In this document: positions 29,816 through 51,688 of the stretch, one piece after another
Position numbering within the stretch: the first letter of the stretch is position 1
Layout: each line of letters begins with the position of its first letter
Assembly (NCBI GenBank): GCA_963693365.1
Contig: CAVNZM010000003.1
Span: 7,502,001-7,566,000 of the forward strand
From: Amoebidium appalachense
Taxonomy: Eukaryota; Ichthyosporea
Direction: 5' to 3'
DNA length: 64,000 nucleotides
The notes under the pieces: generated by a model
What the model was told of the DNA's origin: nothing
The model's input: only the letters and a program-made list of their open reading frames with translations
Database searches by the model: none
Translations under genes and position numbers: made by a program

Positions 29816-30436
29816 CTGCTTGGGTTGCAATGCACACAGCCCCCTCTATGTTAGGAGGAAAATAAAACCGTTGCCCTTGCGTGCATTGCGCTATTGCACA
29901 CTGCCATCGTGTCCATGCCACCGCATGCACGTCCACACTCGCAAGCTGGCAGATGCACGGCCACTTTCAGCACGAATGCATTTAAAGAAGAAGATAGTCG
30001 CTGTTCCTATAGCATGTAGGACATAAGGTGCTGTGAAAGTAGTTTTGCATGCATGCTTCGAATTTCTTGCTGTTGTCGAATACAGCATGCCCCATAGTTT
30101 AGCGCACAGGATGCACAACATGCGCATGAATGTATGCTGGCATGCCTAAACACATTACGAACATATGGCTCATGTATGGCCCTTCCTGGTGCCATGCAAC
30201 AACGAATTTGCACTCTTGGTGCACAGAAGGCATGTAATAAAGTCGATGCAGAACTTTTGTTCGTGCATGCGAAACAAACGAAGCTGTGGGGTACGAATTT
30301 ACAGGTAACTGCCAGTGTGTGGCAATACTGTACAAATACTATAACATACGAGCTATGCTGTAAAGCCTGGAATACCTGCATGCAAATTAAAATTGCTGCC
30401 GGCACACCCCCACCAGAATAAAGAAAACAAAAGAAT

Positions 30437-31440
30437 GTGGTATGGGCACCGTTCCCTCACAACCCCAGCATACAGCGTCAGTATTTTGGCTGGAAGCCTT
30501 TCAGTTTCGAATTACGAATACCCTCCTTCACTACTGAAGAAAGTGACGTGGAAGACGAATACGAATACGAATGCAAGGTGTTGTTGACTAACACATCGGA
30601 CCATCATGTGTACCTAGGCCCTGGTACGGAGGTGACCATGTTATTCCCTTGCAATATGATGACACTGTAACAATTTAGCACGTGCATACCCCACCAATGG
30701 GCACATGCGGGAGACAACCCCACAAGCTGCCTTATTGGGCACCTCTGCTAAAACGAATATTCTTCTCACGAAGGAACAGAAGAATGCCACGAACACGAAC
30801 CACACACTCCCCAGGCAGCTACTTACGTGTGATGTATGAAAGTAGTAGGTGTGTGAATTGGGTAACTCCATGAACACCAACACGAAAGAAAGCACAGCAC
30901 AAAGCAGTTCCACGAACACGAATGGTTTTGGTTTTCCACACAACGAACAGAACCAACAGTAGGGCCACCTACAAATGAAGCAGAGGATGGGGCACCATCC
31001 AGACCTGCACTGGAGGATATGAAAACACGAAGCGCGCTCACGAAGTTGCTTACAAAAGAAAGGGCGACTGTGACGACTTTTCTTTTTAGGCCAAGCCTCC
31101 AGAAGAATGTATTATGCCTGGAATCCCCCTGCTCAACGAAAATGGCTGGCAAATGGGATACGAAAACTGCTCACGAATGGAAGCATGTGTTTTCTGAAGA
31201 AGGCTTGCTTTGCCTACCCTCTTCTTATGAATTATGAACCGGGTTTTTACTGGTTCTGACGGGCTGATATATTTCTTTATGTCGCCCAACGAAGAACATT
31301 TAGGGCATTCTTATTCATGCTATTCCCGGCTCCGATGATGCAGGGTTAAAGCTGAAAGGAAAGAAGTGCTCTTTGTTCATGAAAGAAGTGGCTTTTCCGG
31401 CCATGGTGACTCGCCTTACAGTCTTAAGGTAGAACCGGGA
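30437..31440 (+). pseudogene. Remnant of retrotransposon pol (linker and reverse transcriptase)
   Basis: The 30437-30670 frame carries EDEYEYECKVLLTNTS and LGPGTEVTMLF, like the segment after gypsy proteases. Around 31260-31430, interrupted text such as SPNEEHLGHS and GLKLKGKKCSLFMKEVAF recalls RT motifs near the thumb. Stops and frameshifts break it throughout. Confidence 0.5.
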
Positions 31441-31909
31441 TAAGGAGCAGTGGCTAAGCCTTGAAGCTATCCACCACTACCTGAGCTACGAAGTGACCTA
31501 AGGCTTGAGTTATATTCATTATCGAATGTTTGGTATGATCATTCATCCACACAACCAAATTACTCGCAATTGAAAACGAATCTGCGGGAGTATCCTAAAA
31601 AGGAAAAATTCCCAAAAAGAAAAATACTACTTCTACAGAAAAGCCAAGCACAGAGACGAAGCGAACAATTCGCACACACTCTGCAATAATCTTCGCCACG
31701 AAAATGAAATCACAGAAGAATGCTGCATGAATTTACGTTTTGGCAAATGAAGAAGTGCTCATAGACGTGCACAACTCTATTCAACCGTCCTTGCTCTGTT
31801 CTGCCCAGCAGGTCGGCGCACGAGAATTCTCGCTGAAGGTTGTTTATCGCCTCTCAGCCTGGTGGTTTGCTTGTCTAACGACACCACCAGGCTCCCAACA
31901 AGGGGGGAG

Positions 31910-32389
31910 TGTAAACAACTGTACACATGAACTGTACATGTTTACTAAAGAATGTGATCTACTAGCACACGATTCGTGCTTTGTCATGAATATCACATAA
32001 ATATTATGTCCGCACCAATAGGACTCACTCTGACCTAAGAATTGAACCATATATGGTTCTTCCGCTGCATACCACATAAACGAAGTGAACCAATAAGAGG
32101 TTTGCATAAATAGGACGAAGGTCTGACTGGCTCGGACCGCACCAGAATCACGAATGGCATGTTGCCACCCGCGCTGGCCGCGGATGAACCAATCCTGGGC
32201 CTTGATCCGAAACCTGGGGGCTATATAACAAAGCCGTCCCAGTACGGGGATCACATCAGTGAAGTCTGAGACAGACTGAGTCGGCCCATAGTAAAAGCAA
32301 CCTGGCCGCGTGTGCCTTTCTACCCGTTCTCTGTCTTTATTTTGATTCAGTTGTACTCTGCCTTATCCTAACTAGTCCAACTGTTTACA
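31910..32389 (+). repeat. 3' LTR
   Basis: 480 bp, preceded by a polypurine tract and followed by the interrupted TA repeat. One base differs from the 5' LTR by visual comparison. Confidence 0.9.
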
Positions 32390-32631
32390 ATATATATATA
32401 TATATATATATACATCATATATATATATATATATATGGGGTTTACGCTGTTTACTCGAGGCAAAGAGAACCAGTCTCAGGTATGGGGGGGGGGGGTTTGC
32501 TCGGAATATCCCCTCAGCGGTATATCATGATCACGTACATAGATGTCGGGTGGTGACTATATATCAGGGTTTACTTTCTCTACGAGACACCATAAAGACT
32601 ACAAGGAGAAATCAATTAGTTGGGGTTCCCC

Positions 32632-32676
<45 letters not shown>

Positions 32677-32708
32677 GGGCTCCCCTCGGGACACTCGGTA
32701 TCAGCTGG

Positions 32709-32775
<67 letters not shown>
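32390..32775. other. TA, T and GT tracts after the LTR element
   Basis: (TA)n at 32390-32436, a T-run at about 32633-32672 and (GT)n at 32711-32778. No gene is seen. Confidence 0.7.
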
Positions 32776-32783
<8 letters not shown>

Positions 32784-32872
32784 TGCGCTATAATTTTGTA
32801 GTGATGTGTTTCTCAAGCCAATCAATACATCTTGAGAAACACATCACTACAAAATTATAGCGCACGCGCACA
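32776..32872. repeat. Perfect 42-bp inverted repeat with 13-nt loop
   Basis: Arms 32776-32817 and 32831-32872 are exact reverse complements around the loop CCAATCAATACAT. The outer ends are in GT/CA sequence, but most of the arm is unique (for example AATTTTGTAGTGATGTG). It could form a long DNA cruciform or RNA hairpin. Confidence 0.92.
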
Positions 32873-32881
32873 TATATCATA

Positions 32882-32909
32882 TCATATATATATACACTCA
32901 GAGTACATA

Positions 32910-32992
<83 letters not shown>

Positions 32993-33478
32993 TGGTGGTG
33001 GTGGTGGTGGTGGTGGAAATGGGGCGGGGGAGAGGGGAATTGGGGGATTCAGGGTTGCCTGTGTGGGGGGCCACACTCCCTGGCAGATCGGATGGCAGAG
33101 GGCGAGCTAATTATTTAGTAAGAGTGGGCATGGGTCTGGACGTGCGCAGGGGGGGAGGGGGGGGGGGGGGGGGGCAGGGGGAGGGGTTAGCCTGGTTACA
33201 TGAGTGATAGAGCGGAGGAATGGGAAGGGGTAAAGGGGTGTGGGAGGGAGTCGAGGAGGGAAGAGACCGAAACTTTTGGTACTTTTCCTTGCTTCGTCAT
33301 TTTGGTCTTACTTCAAAGGGCTGTCCTTCTTCCTTTCTTTCTCGATCTCGTTTACATAGTTATATTTGATCTTGCCAACGGTTCTTAATCATGTATATCA
33401 TTTCTGTCCTAACTAGGGCGTCGGGTGGGTACCAGGTTGAGTTATTAATTGATGTGTGGGTGAGTGTGTGTGTGTGGT

Positions 33479-33527
<49 letters not shown>

Positions 33528-33640
33528 CCTGGTAGGTGCAAGATACAACACTGAGTGTGAAAAGTAAGCATAACACGGTGTAATTTGATTTTGAGAGTCA
33601 AGTGAGAGTGCATATAAAATACGGTTGTTATTTATTGGTT
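32882..33640. repeat. AT, GA, TGG and G-run microsatellite cluster
   Basis: (AT)n at about 32917-32959, (GA)n at 32960-32988, (TGG)n at 32989-33015 and a G-run of about 45 nt at 33480-33524. The unique parts hold no recognisable gene. Confidence 0.85.
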
Positions 33641-33929
33641 AGCTGCTGAAAAAGGTTCACATGGATGAACAATTTTCCATGAAGAGAGGCCCGGGGCGGC
33701 ATTGAATGGGCTGTATTTTATTAACATTTCGGTTGAAAGTTTGTTATTTACAAGACTGTTAGCTTAAGAGGCTGCACACACAGCGCACTGCCGCTCATTG
33801 CAGAGCTTTGTTTTTCAAATGACAAATGATACCGTATTTAAAATCTTCTGGCTTGTAATGTAATACACTAAAACAAGCGCACCACCAATATCTACAAGTT
33901 ACAAAAACGTGCAGTACAGTAATGGAACT

Positions 33930-34747
33930 TTAGTAGACCCATGGAGTGGGGCCGCAGCAGCTGCTCTCGAGGCACTTTGGCACGCCCGGGTACATGTTGC
34001 TGTAGCGCGTGCACTCCTTGCCGGTCTGCAGGTACTCGCCCGACGGGCACGTGATGTCGTTGGCCGCCGCCCAGCAGTCGCACCTCCAGTCGTAGTTTGC
34101 GTCCGTGGGCGTCGGGTACGCAGAGCATGCGGGTGTGGGCCCCACGGGGTGGCTACTCGATGTGGGCGTGGGCGTGGTCTTGGTGATGGTGGCTGGGGTC
34201 TGGATCAGCGCGCAGCACTGCTGCTGGCTGCACGGCCCAATGCCGTTCTGCTCCGCACCCACCTCGCTGCTGGAAGTCGTGGGAACATTCTCGAAGCATT
34301 CGTAGTTTTCCAGCACGCTCTGCCAGTTGCTGACACGGGGCCAGCCGCACTGCGCGCCGGCATCTGTCCAGTCATAGCAGTTTGAGAGCACTTTCACGTA
34401 CTGCACGCAGCAGTAGGCGGTGCTGCAGGCATCCTCCTCGTCGCCATTCTCGACACATGATTGGTTGTCCACGCCGTTGGCACACTGCACGCCGTTTTTA
34501 CTGGCCCATGCGCTGCACATGGTCTCTACCTCTGTGGGCGTGCAGCAATACTCGGTGCTGCACGAGTCTGGGTCGGTGAAGTGGCGGGGTTGCACATGTG
34601 GTCTGTCTGCACGGAGTTGTAGCAGATCGTGCCCGAGTTGGCCACCCACGTGGTGCAGGAGATGAGCGTGGTGCCGCGGGTGCTCATGGCTGTGGCCTGC
34701 GCTGCGAGGCCAAAGACCGCCACGGCCATGTGTGTGATGGGTGCCAT
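33930..34747 (-). CDS. Secreted Cys-rich repeat protein (one frame break)
   Basis: No introns. ATG at 34747 opens a signal peptide (MAPITHMAVAVFGLAAQATA). About four Cys-rich units follow, each with a C..W start and a C(S)..CC end: CTTWVANSGTICYN; DSCSTEYCC; MCSAWASKNGVQC then ACSTAYCC; NCYDWTDAGAQC then CSQQQCC; DCWAAANDITC then CLESSCCGPTPW. Between units three and four is a Thr/Pro/Ser linker. The first unit and the rest lie in different frames, switching at or near the CCCC run at 34586-34589. The span is 272 codons plus 2 nt, which fits loss of one base. It could be a secreted wall or adhesive protein; I know no exact family. The frame break may be an assembly error. Confidence 0.7.
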
Positions 34748-34920
34748 TTTGTCGAAAATATAGTATATTAGTTATATGTTCAGCTGGTTTTAGTTTCAGA
34801 AGTGTTGGATGCAGGTCGCACTTGTTTGATTTTCGTGTAAGCGGTCGTGTAATCTCACTCGGTTGTTGCTTCGGATCGATTGTTGTTGAATGAATGATTC
34901 TGGGGGACGTGTAGGTGGCA

Positions 34921-34990
34921 TTATATACCCAAGAAGGGATCGAACAGCGCAACCAATCAAAAATGAAAACATTTTGTTGCTTTCTATTGG
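34921..34990 (-). promoter_or_regulatory. TATA and CCAAT boxes of the Cys-rich gene
   Basis: TATATAAT reads on the minus strand at 34928-34921, about 175 nt before the ATG. CCAAT boxes lie upstream at 34990-34986 (minus orientation) and 34954-34958 (plus orientation). Confidence 0.55.
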
Positions 34991-35990
34991 CTCTGAGCTA
35001 AAGTTCCAAAAATACCATGGGAAAGGCAATCATTCTAGGCTACCCTACCCAGTTTGAAGTTGTCTTCTTTTCAAGCAGTAAAACCACGCCCTATGGCGTA
35101 TGCTTATTTACCGTATTGTAGATAAAAAGACTACGGGTGACAAGAAGATCTCTTTGAATGTAGATGAGGATTGTTGGGCATGTATCACGTTGCTGAGGTC
35201 GCTGATCATGTTGGCCACGGTCGCAGCTGATGGCCGGCCGGTGCTGAGTTCAAATGTCGATCAGGGGTTGCCAGGGTCTGGCAACTTTTCTCATATTACT
35301 CCAAACGTAATCGTATTGCCGGAATTTCTTATTCGTTTTGTTGGAGTTTGTTCCAAATAATACTAGTAAAGCCCCCCCCCTATGTTATAACCTAGAAAAT
35401 AACACCTCTTTTAAATCCCGTTTTTCTATATTGATATCAGACCTCGACACGCCAAACAGGGCTACGTATTCTTTCACACCAACGGCAGAATAACCACCAG
35501 GCCACTTTTTCCTAGAAAAATGCCCTTTTTCCTATGAAAAAATACAAGAATATTATATTTAGGTCTATATAAACGATACGATAGACCAATACAGCACCTC
35601 ACAGCGTTACTCGTATTGCCCCCCGTGCTTAATCGTAAATACGACACTTTTGGGTCGTATTGCAACCCCTGATGTCGATGTCATCAACACTCTTGTAGCC
35701 AATCAAAAGACACCTTCTCTAAAATCTAGGAATGTCCGGGGGTGCAATCACATCGATTATAATCTGGGTCAACGTGTTTCACGAAAACAAGCTCAGTCCT
35801 GCGCCGGCCAACCAGTCGCCACCAGTCGCCACCCGGACGCTCACAAAAAACTAAATTAGCTTGCGCGGGCAGCTGCTGTTGTTGCGGGTCACACGAAAGA
35901 TGCCACCCGTGCATATTTTTTACGTACGTCGCAGCCAGTATTTAAACACACTAGTCAGCCAAGACACTGCAGAACCAGAACCAAGTTCTA
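34991..35990. other. Intergenic stretch, no gene supported
   Basis: AT-rich unique sequence. The open frames 35100-35360 and 35650-35859 lack motifs. Three short copies of CCAGTCGCCA lie at about 35811-35832. Confidence 0.45.
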
Positions 35991-36009
35991 ATACCTCCCC
36001 CTTCCCCCC

Positions 36010-36059
<50 letters not shown>

Positions 36060-36130
36060 GTCACACAAATTTGAACACGCACACACACACGCACACGCAC
36101 GCACACACGCACACGCACACGCACGCACAC

Positions 36131-36216
<86 letters not shown>

Positions 36217-36368
36217 GCACACACACACACACACACATGCATTTACACACACGCGCGCACGCATGCAGGCATACACAAGCACGTCATACACAACACGCAC
36301 ACAACATATGTACACGCGCACAGTGTCACACAAACACAGACACACACGCACACATGCACAAACACACA

Positions 36369-36404
<36 letters not shown>

Positions 36405-36429
36405 ACTCCCACACACATACACACACCGT

Positions 36430-36480
<51 letters not shown>

Positions 36481-36690
36481 TGACACACACACACACACAG
36501 TGACACACACACACATACACACACACACACAAACAGTGACAAACACACACACAAACTGACACAAACAGTGACAAACACACACACAAACTGACACACACAC
36601 ACATGTACATATACGTACACACACACACGCGCACACACGCACACGCACAGACACACCGTGTAACACACACACACACACACACACACTTGG
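35991..36690. repeat. C-run and long degenerate CA cluster
   Basis: A C-run at about 36011-36044 is followed by roughly 640 bp of CA repeats broken by GT, GC and TG. It contains repeated CACAGTGACA and AAACTGACAC blocks. Confidence 0.9.
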
Positions 36691-36772
36691 CACTGACCAT
36701 ACACGCACACAAAAATGCCCGGGCGCACGTGCACCTACTTGAGGTCATGAACGCTGCATGCAGGCTAACAGT

Positions 36773-38189
<1,417 letters not shown>

Positions 38190-39226
38190 CTCGAAGAAGA
38201 AGCAGATGCAACGGAACAACATCGAGAGAGGTGGGTTTCCAGGTAAATTGATATACCGATAACGGGGGAGGTACTTGAGGGGGCGGAGGGGGGAGGGGGG
38301 GGGGGGGGGGGGGGGGGGGATGGGAAGGGCGGAGCGTACAAAGAAGTGGAAAGGCTGCCCTGAGTGTGTGTGGTCGGAGAGCAGGAGCTGAGAGGTGGGG
38401 GGGAGGTGGGGGGGGGGGGGGGGGGGGGGGGGGGGAGAAAGCTCGGGGGAAGTCACTGTGCCCGGACACAGGAGTGGACTGACAATGCACACACGGGTAT
38501 TAATATTCGGAGTGAGCCTCCCGGAGAGAAGGATACATAGGAGGAAAGGGTGGGGGAGAGGATGCACATGGGGGTGGGTGGGGGAAGGGCTGGGGGGAGG
38601 GGGGAGGCCAGGGAGGGAGGGGGGAAGGGGGGGGGGAGGGGGGGGGGGGAGGGAGGGGGCGGGGGGGGGGGGGGGAAGGGGGGCAATGCCACTGTATGTT
38701 GGTCATGTTGGTCAGACGAAGGGCGAAGTCACACTCACTCACATCAAATGTACGTGAGTCATCCCGTGAAATCGAAGTTCAGAGATCAAGCCGAGTTACA
38801 CCCGAGGTTTTGCCGGTTTTGGCGCCAAACTTTGAGATCCTATGCATATGCTCAGAGGCTCAAGAGCAGGTTCAACCGGAGAAACGAACTTGACAAAACA
38901 AAACGTTAGGCAAAACACATATGAGAAATCGTTTACTGTTCGGTTAGAGGTTGTATTTTGAGTCCAAGTTTATTCTTCTCCACTGTGCATGCATTTCCCA
39001 GCCAAATTCCTGCTTGGATCCTTTGGGCCTCCTTTCTTTTCACCCGGCGGCACCCAGTGTTTCCCTGTGTAGGGTTTACTACATCTTCCCTTTTTTTAGA
39101 TTTCAAGTCCTGTTTTATTATCAGCTTTTCTAATAGATGCGGTTTGTTTTAATCCTCTTAAAAAGATTGTCTTGTCATTTTTTCTACTAACATCACGGTA
39201 AGGCGTGTTCGTTTACTCTAGACAAC

Positions 39227-47075
<7,849 letters not shown>

Positions 47076-48973
47076 TAGATTACGGGTGGTAGGTTGGACT
47101 GATAGGTTGCTTTGAATGTTTTCTATGCCTGGCGTGCTTGCATGTGCAGTATTGCAGGCGACGGAGAGGGAGGAGGGGGGGGGAGGGGGAGGGGGAGGGG
47201 GGTATGTGTGTGTGTGTGGGGGGGGGGGGGGGGGGGGGGGAAGGGAGGGGGGAGGGGCAATGGGTAGGGGGGTATGTATGTAGATTGGGTGATGCCAGGC
47301 ATTCTAAAGGCTGCAAGAGCTGCCACTTTTAAAGTGGTATTTCTGTATTTGGGAAAATACTACGTATAAATACTACACTCGTAGTATCATTTAGAATAGT
47401 GTTTAGATGAGCAAAGGTGCTGTTTAGCAGCATTATTTTGGTGTGAGGTAGCACACAGTTGCAACACGAGATGGACGGTGAGCATTTATTTGGGTGCTTC
47501 TTAGCCGTGCCATCAGAAAGAAGTATAAGAGTTTCGTATAGCCACTACAAGATATTCTCCATTGGTGCCTGTGGTATATTGTTATGGTGTTCTGTGGGTT
47601 AAGCGTGTCACGGTGCCAAACGCTTTGCAAAACACAATACTAGTTGGATCAACTGGGAGCCAACTGTTAATTCAGACTTGAATCTTGTTTAGTTACTTGC
47701 TCTCTTGCCTACGCCCACGTTGAACGCTAAAACACTGATTGGTATGTCACAGCAGTCATCTAATACAAACTTGTGAGACAATCCGTCTTTTGGATTGTAG
47801 TTGAAACGTAAAAGAAACCTTCTTTTTGCCTCCATTCCTCTAGTTTTCGTGGTGAACCATCCAAGACCCTTTCGCCGTTTCAGGCGCCCCATGCACAGGT
47901 TTTATTACACAGGGGTGTGTGGAAAATCAGGAAAAAACGTAACTATATTCGTTTCAAGTGTCCTAAAAAAGCACCAGAAACTACTATCAGTCGAACCAAC
48001 CCCGTCTACGTAATAGTAATCGGTCAACACGGTGACAAACAACTGAGCATAAAAGGCAGTGCGGGGTCACGGTAACACAAACGTACGTATAGGACACAAC
48101 TGCGCAGTGGCTCAACTGGCAGCATACCCCATACCCAAGCAGCCGAGATGATTCTATGGGGAGCGCAACGGATTGGTTAGTTATTTGGGGCGGTGCGCTC
48201 TACTTTAGAAACGACTTCGGCACTGTACTGTGCATTACATTTGTTGTTAATGACTGAGGAAAAGGTTTTCTTTAAAGAACACCCAATAAAAATTCTGACA
48301 CGCAGTGGGCAAAACTTGGAACGTGAGAAGTTTTTGTTTCTTGGAATGATTGCAATAGCCGTGAACTCAAATTGGCGGGCTCATGAATTTTCCAAAACAC
48401 CAAAACCACATGTGTCAAGACGACGCTCATTGGCTTATCTAACCCACTGCTACCACACGGGGCTACCAGAGTCCGAGCTTTCGCTCATCATTGCGATATT
48501 CTCTTGATATTTTTGTAATACAGTTCAGCCCTATAAAGTTATCTGATGTAGCTGTTTATAGTTAACCACACTTTTCCTGTCAAAAAAGTCGTGTATGAAG
48601 CCACAGCACGTCAAGTGCAACTTGGAATGTTGTTTGGGAAAGAAAACGATATCATGCACACATTCCTATAAGCTGATTATCACGCACCTCTACGTTCGCT
48701 AGAGATACCACATTACTGTTTTTAATTCAATCACAATTACGCGTTTCGATTGGTCGCATAGATGCTTTTTCAAGCAATCATGAAATTTTAGGGGGAGCTG
48801 ACATTCCAGAGATAGATAGCGGGCTCATCATAACGGTAAGTGCTGTGTGACCGCAGGATGCTTCTGAGTGCACAATTCACGTAGTGTTGGGGCAGGGAAG
48901 AGGGGGGTAGTTTTGTCTCATAATATATAGTGTGCAGCGGGGAAAGACAGGCAGAAGGGCCTGGCAAGGAACC
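47076..48973. other. Intergenic region between TMEM19 and the forkhead gene
   Basis: G-runs lie at 47175-47250; the rest is free of long microsatellites. Small open frames at 47892-47689 (-) and 48193-48507 (+, with MTEEKVFFKEHPIKIL) have no recognised domain and weak coding support. The region must hold the forkhead promoter. Confidence 0.45.
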
Positions 48974-49669
48974 ATGCAAGCCTACACAGAACTCAGGCTC
49001 TCGTTTTCGGAGCCCACTTCGCCCTACTCGGAGGCGAGCGACGTGAGTGACAACTCAAGGGTGAGTGTCGTGTGTGTGTGTGTGTGTCCGTGGAGTCGTG
49101 TGTATTGGGTTAAAAAGAGGCGTTCATAGGAATGGGTGATGTTGAAGTCTGAACTGTTGTTGACTGTATTACCTTCTACTACATTATATGATGGTTTTTG
49201 GCTTTGCAAGGTTGATGTTTGCGGTGATGAACAGATTCGCCTGGCTCGTACGGAACACTGTTTCTACCCACCTACTTTTCAGAGTTTGCCTGCGGGCTGA
49301 AAAATCCCGGGCTGAAAATCCCGGTATCCCGTGTAGTTATTGCAATTTGCTGCTTCCTTGAAGCGATTCGGTACAAAATGCATGATATCATCTAGGTGCT
49401 CGTGTTGATTACTTCCTGTACATCGAGAACTTTATGTTTTTTTGAACACACAGTCTTAGGGGAAGTGAGAGTGCTTCCGGTACGGTATAAACTATTGCAT
49501 TTTTCGGTTTGCAAAATGTCCTGTACGGCTGTGCAATTCTTTCTTTTTCAATAGTATATTTCGTGTCCGATCCACTAGATGACTCGCTGATTTCATCAGA
49601 GATCATTTGATTGAGCAAATATTGGTTGGTTGGAAGAAGGGTGGGTCTGTTTGTGTAGAGGGGCGGAGA

Positions 49670-49706
<37 letters not shown>

Positions 49707-51648
49707 GGGGGGGGATAACAGGACGCCAACTGACCACCCGTCGTGACACAGCAACATGAGAAACCGTCGTTCAGCTATGCGGCGCTGATTATGATGGCCA
49801 TAGACAGTACAGAGAACAAGCGGCTGACGCTAAACGGCATATACACATGGATCGAGTCCAATTTCCCATACTACAACGAGCAAGATGCAAGCTGGAAGGG
49901 TGTGTGTGTGTGTGTGTGTGTGTGTTTCTGTGAAAGGAGTGCATGGGGGGACATGGAGAGGGGGCAAGGGGTTGCCTTCTCTGAGTTGTCAATCTGATGA
50001 GAAAGGTATTGTTCCAGTTATATGTATATCTCAAAACGATCTCCGGGATCTGCTTTTCAGCAATGAGGGGAAGGTAACGCAGATCTACACGTCACCTAGG
50101 TGGTGGTAGGCGTAATGTGACAGTTAGGCTGTAGCTGACACGGAGAGGAAGTTCGAGGCTAAAAAATGAGCAACGAGCTTTGCTAGATGGGATGGTTTAC
50201 GTGTGTATTTCTGGGTGTAGTTATGAGTTGCTGTATCATGACAAATTTTTCATAGGACATCTAAACCACGTTCATGGCTTTTTGGTCAAGGTGAGTGGAG
50301 ACAGAGAGAGGGTGCGGTGCGGTAGTGAGATCTGTGCAAACACCAGTGCGCAAGGGAAAGTCAGGGATGGTGACGTATGGCAGTGATTTTCAGTGAAGAA
50401 ATACAGATGCAAGAATATTCCTTGTAATGGGAAAGAAAATCAGGCAAACGGGTTCTAAGAGGCAAAAATTTTAATGAAAAGGCCGTGTGTGTGTGTGTGT
50501 GTGCGTGTGTGTTTTTTTTTTGTTGTTGTTGTTGTTTTGTTTTTTGTTTTTTGGGGGGGGGGGGGGGGGGGGGGGGGGGGCGAGGGGGGCTGGCATACTG
50601 CGATACTATCTCCTTATGGAGGGAGTGGGTGGTGGTGGAGAGGAGAATCCGTTGTTTTTTGTCTTGTTTCGTTTCGCTTTATTCGATTTCAAGAGGGGCC
50701 CGGAGAGGGAGGGGTGAGGAGACAAAAGAAAGTTCTGACACCTGTTCCTCATTCAACAACAGAACTCTATCCGCCACAACCTGTCCCTCAAGAAGTGCTT
50801 CGTTAAGGTTCCACGGCAGGAGAACGAACCGGGCAAGGGGGCCTTCTGGACGATAGACCTGAACCAGGTGGATGCCAAGGACCGCATCTTCCATAAAAGG
50901 AAATCTATCCCCACACCGTCGTCCACCTTAAACCTGCAACATTCCTTTTTGGGATCCCCATCCACACCAGCAGTGTTTGTTCCATCTCGCACCTCCACCG
51001 ATGCCACATCCTCCCCCCCACGATATTCACTCTCGCTTCCGTTGACCATTCCATCACAGACAGACACTTCATTCAAACCATCAGTGGCAATGTCGCTTCC
51101 ACATCCCTCACCCCCATTCACCAACATGAGCGAGAGCAAACTGCAAGACAGTACTTTGAGCGAGTCGCGGAATCTTCTTTCGACGTCCGCCCCCGCCACG
51201 CGCAGCCCGTTGCTAGGCAGGCAGAGGAGTGCTGAGGATTATCCAATCAAAACGTCGGTGGTGGCCACACTGAATGAGGGGGCATGGGCACAGCCACAGG
51301 TTGGTGCTGCCCTTAATGCCAAAACACATACACAGACACACGTACATTTATTTGAACACGTGCTTGCACACATATACACACGTACATCCACCCATACATA
51401 CCCACACAAGCAAGCATGAAAAAGCGTATTTCTACTTTTTGATTGTTTTCATGCTTACACATGCGCGCGCGCACACACAAAATGCACAGACACACTTGCA
51501 CACACACAGAGAGACACGTAAATATTCATCCCGCACACATGGTCACACGCAAACACACACACACACACATACACACACGTGCCCGTGTAGACGCCCCGTC
51601 TTCGCACACACTCATGCACACACACGTGCAGTATATACACTATATCTC

Positions 51649-51688
<40 letters not shown>

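Larger units (their letters stand above)
28828..32389 (+). mobile_element. LTR retrotransposon (Ty3/gypsy-like), young insertion with a broken interior
   Basis: Two 480-bp direct repeats (28828-29307 and 31910-32389) begin TGTAAACA and end TGTTTACA, the inverted TG..CA ends of LTRs. By eye they differ at one base (29159 C against 32241 A). TTGGCGACCGCGCAG right after the 5' LTR fits a primer-binding site, and AAGGGGGGAG before the 3' LTR fits a polypurine tract. The 2.6-kb interior has only fragments: a short ATG frame at 29407, a pepsin-linker-like block (LLTNTSDHHVYLGPGTEV, about 30583-30640) and a reverse-transcriptase remnant (GLKLKGKKCSLFMKEVAF, near 31345-31400). No intact gag-pol exists, so it was probably mobilised in trans. 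Confidence 0.88.

Noticed and set aside
48094-48175. tRNA-like A box (TGGCTCAACTGG)
   Set aside because: No matching B box or cloverleaf could be found downstream.
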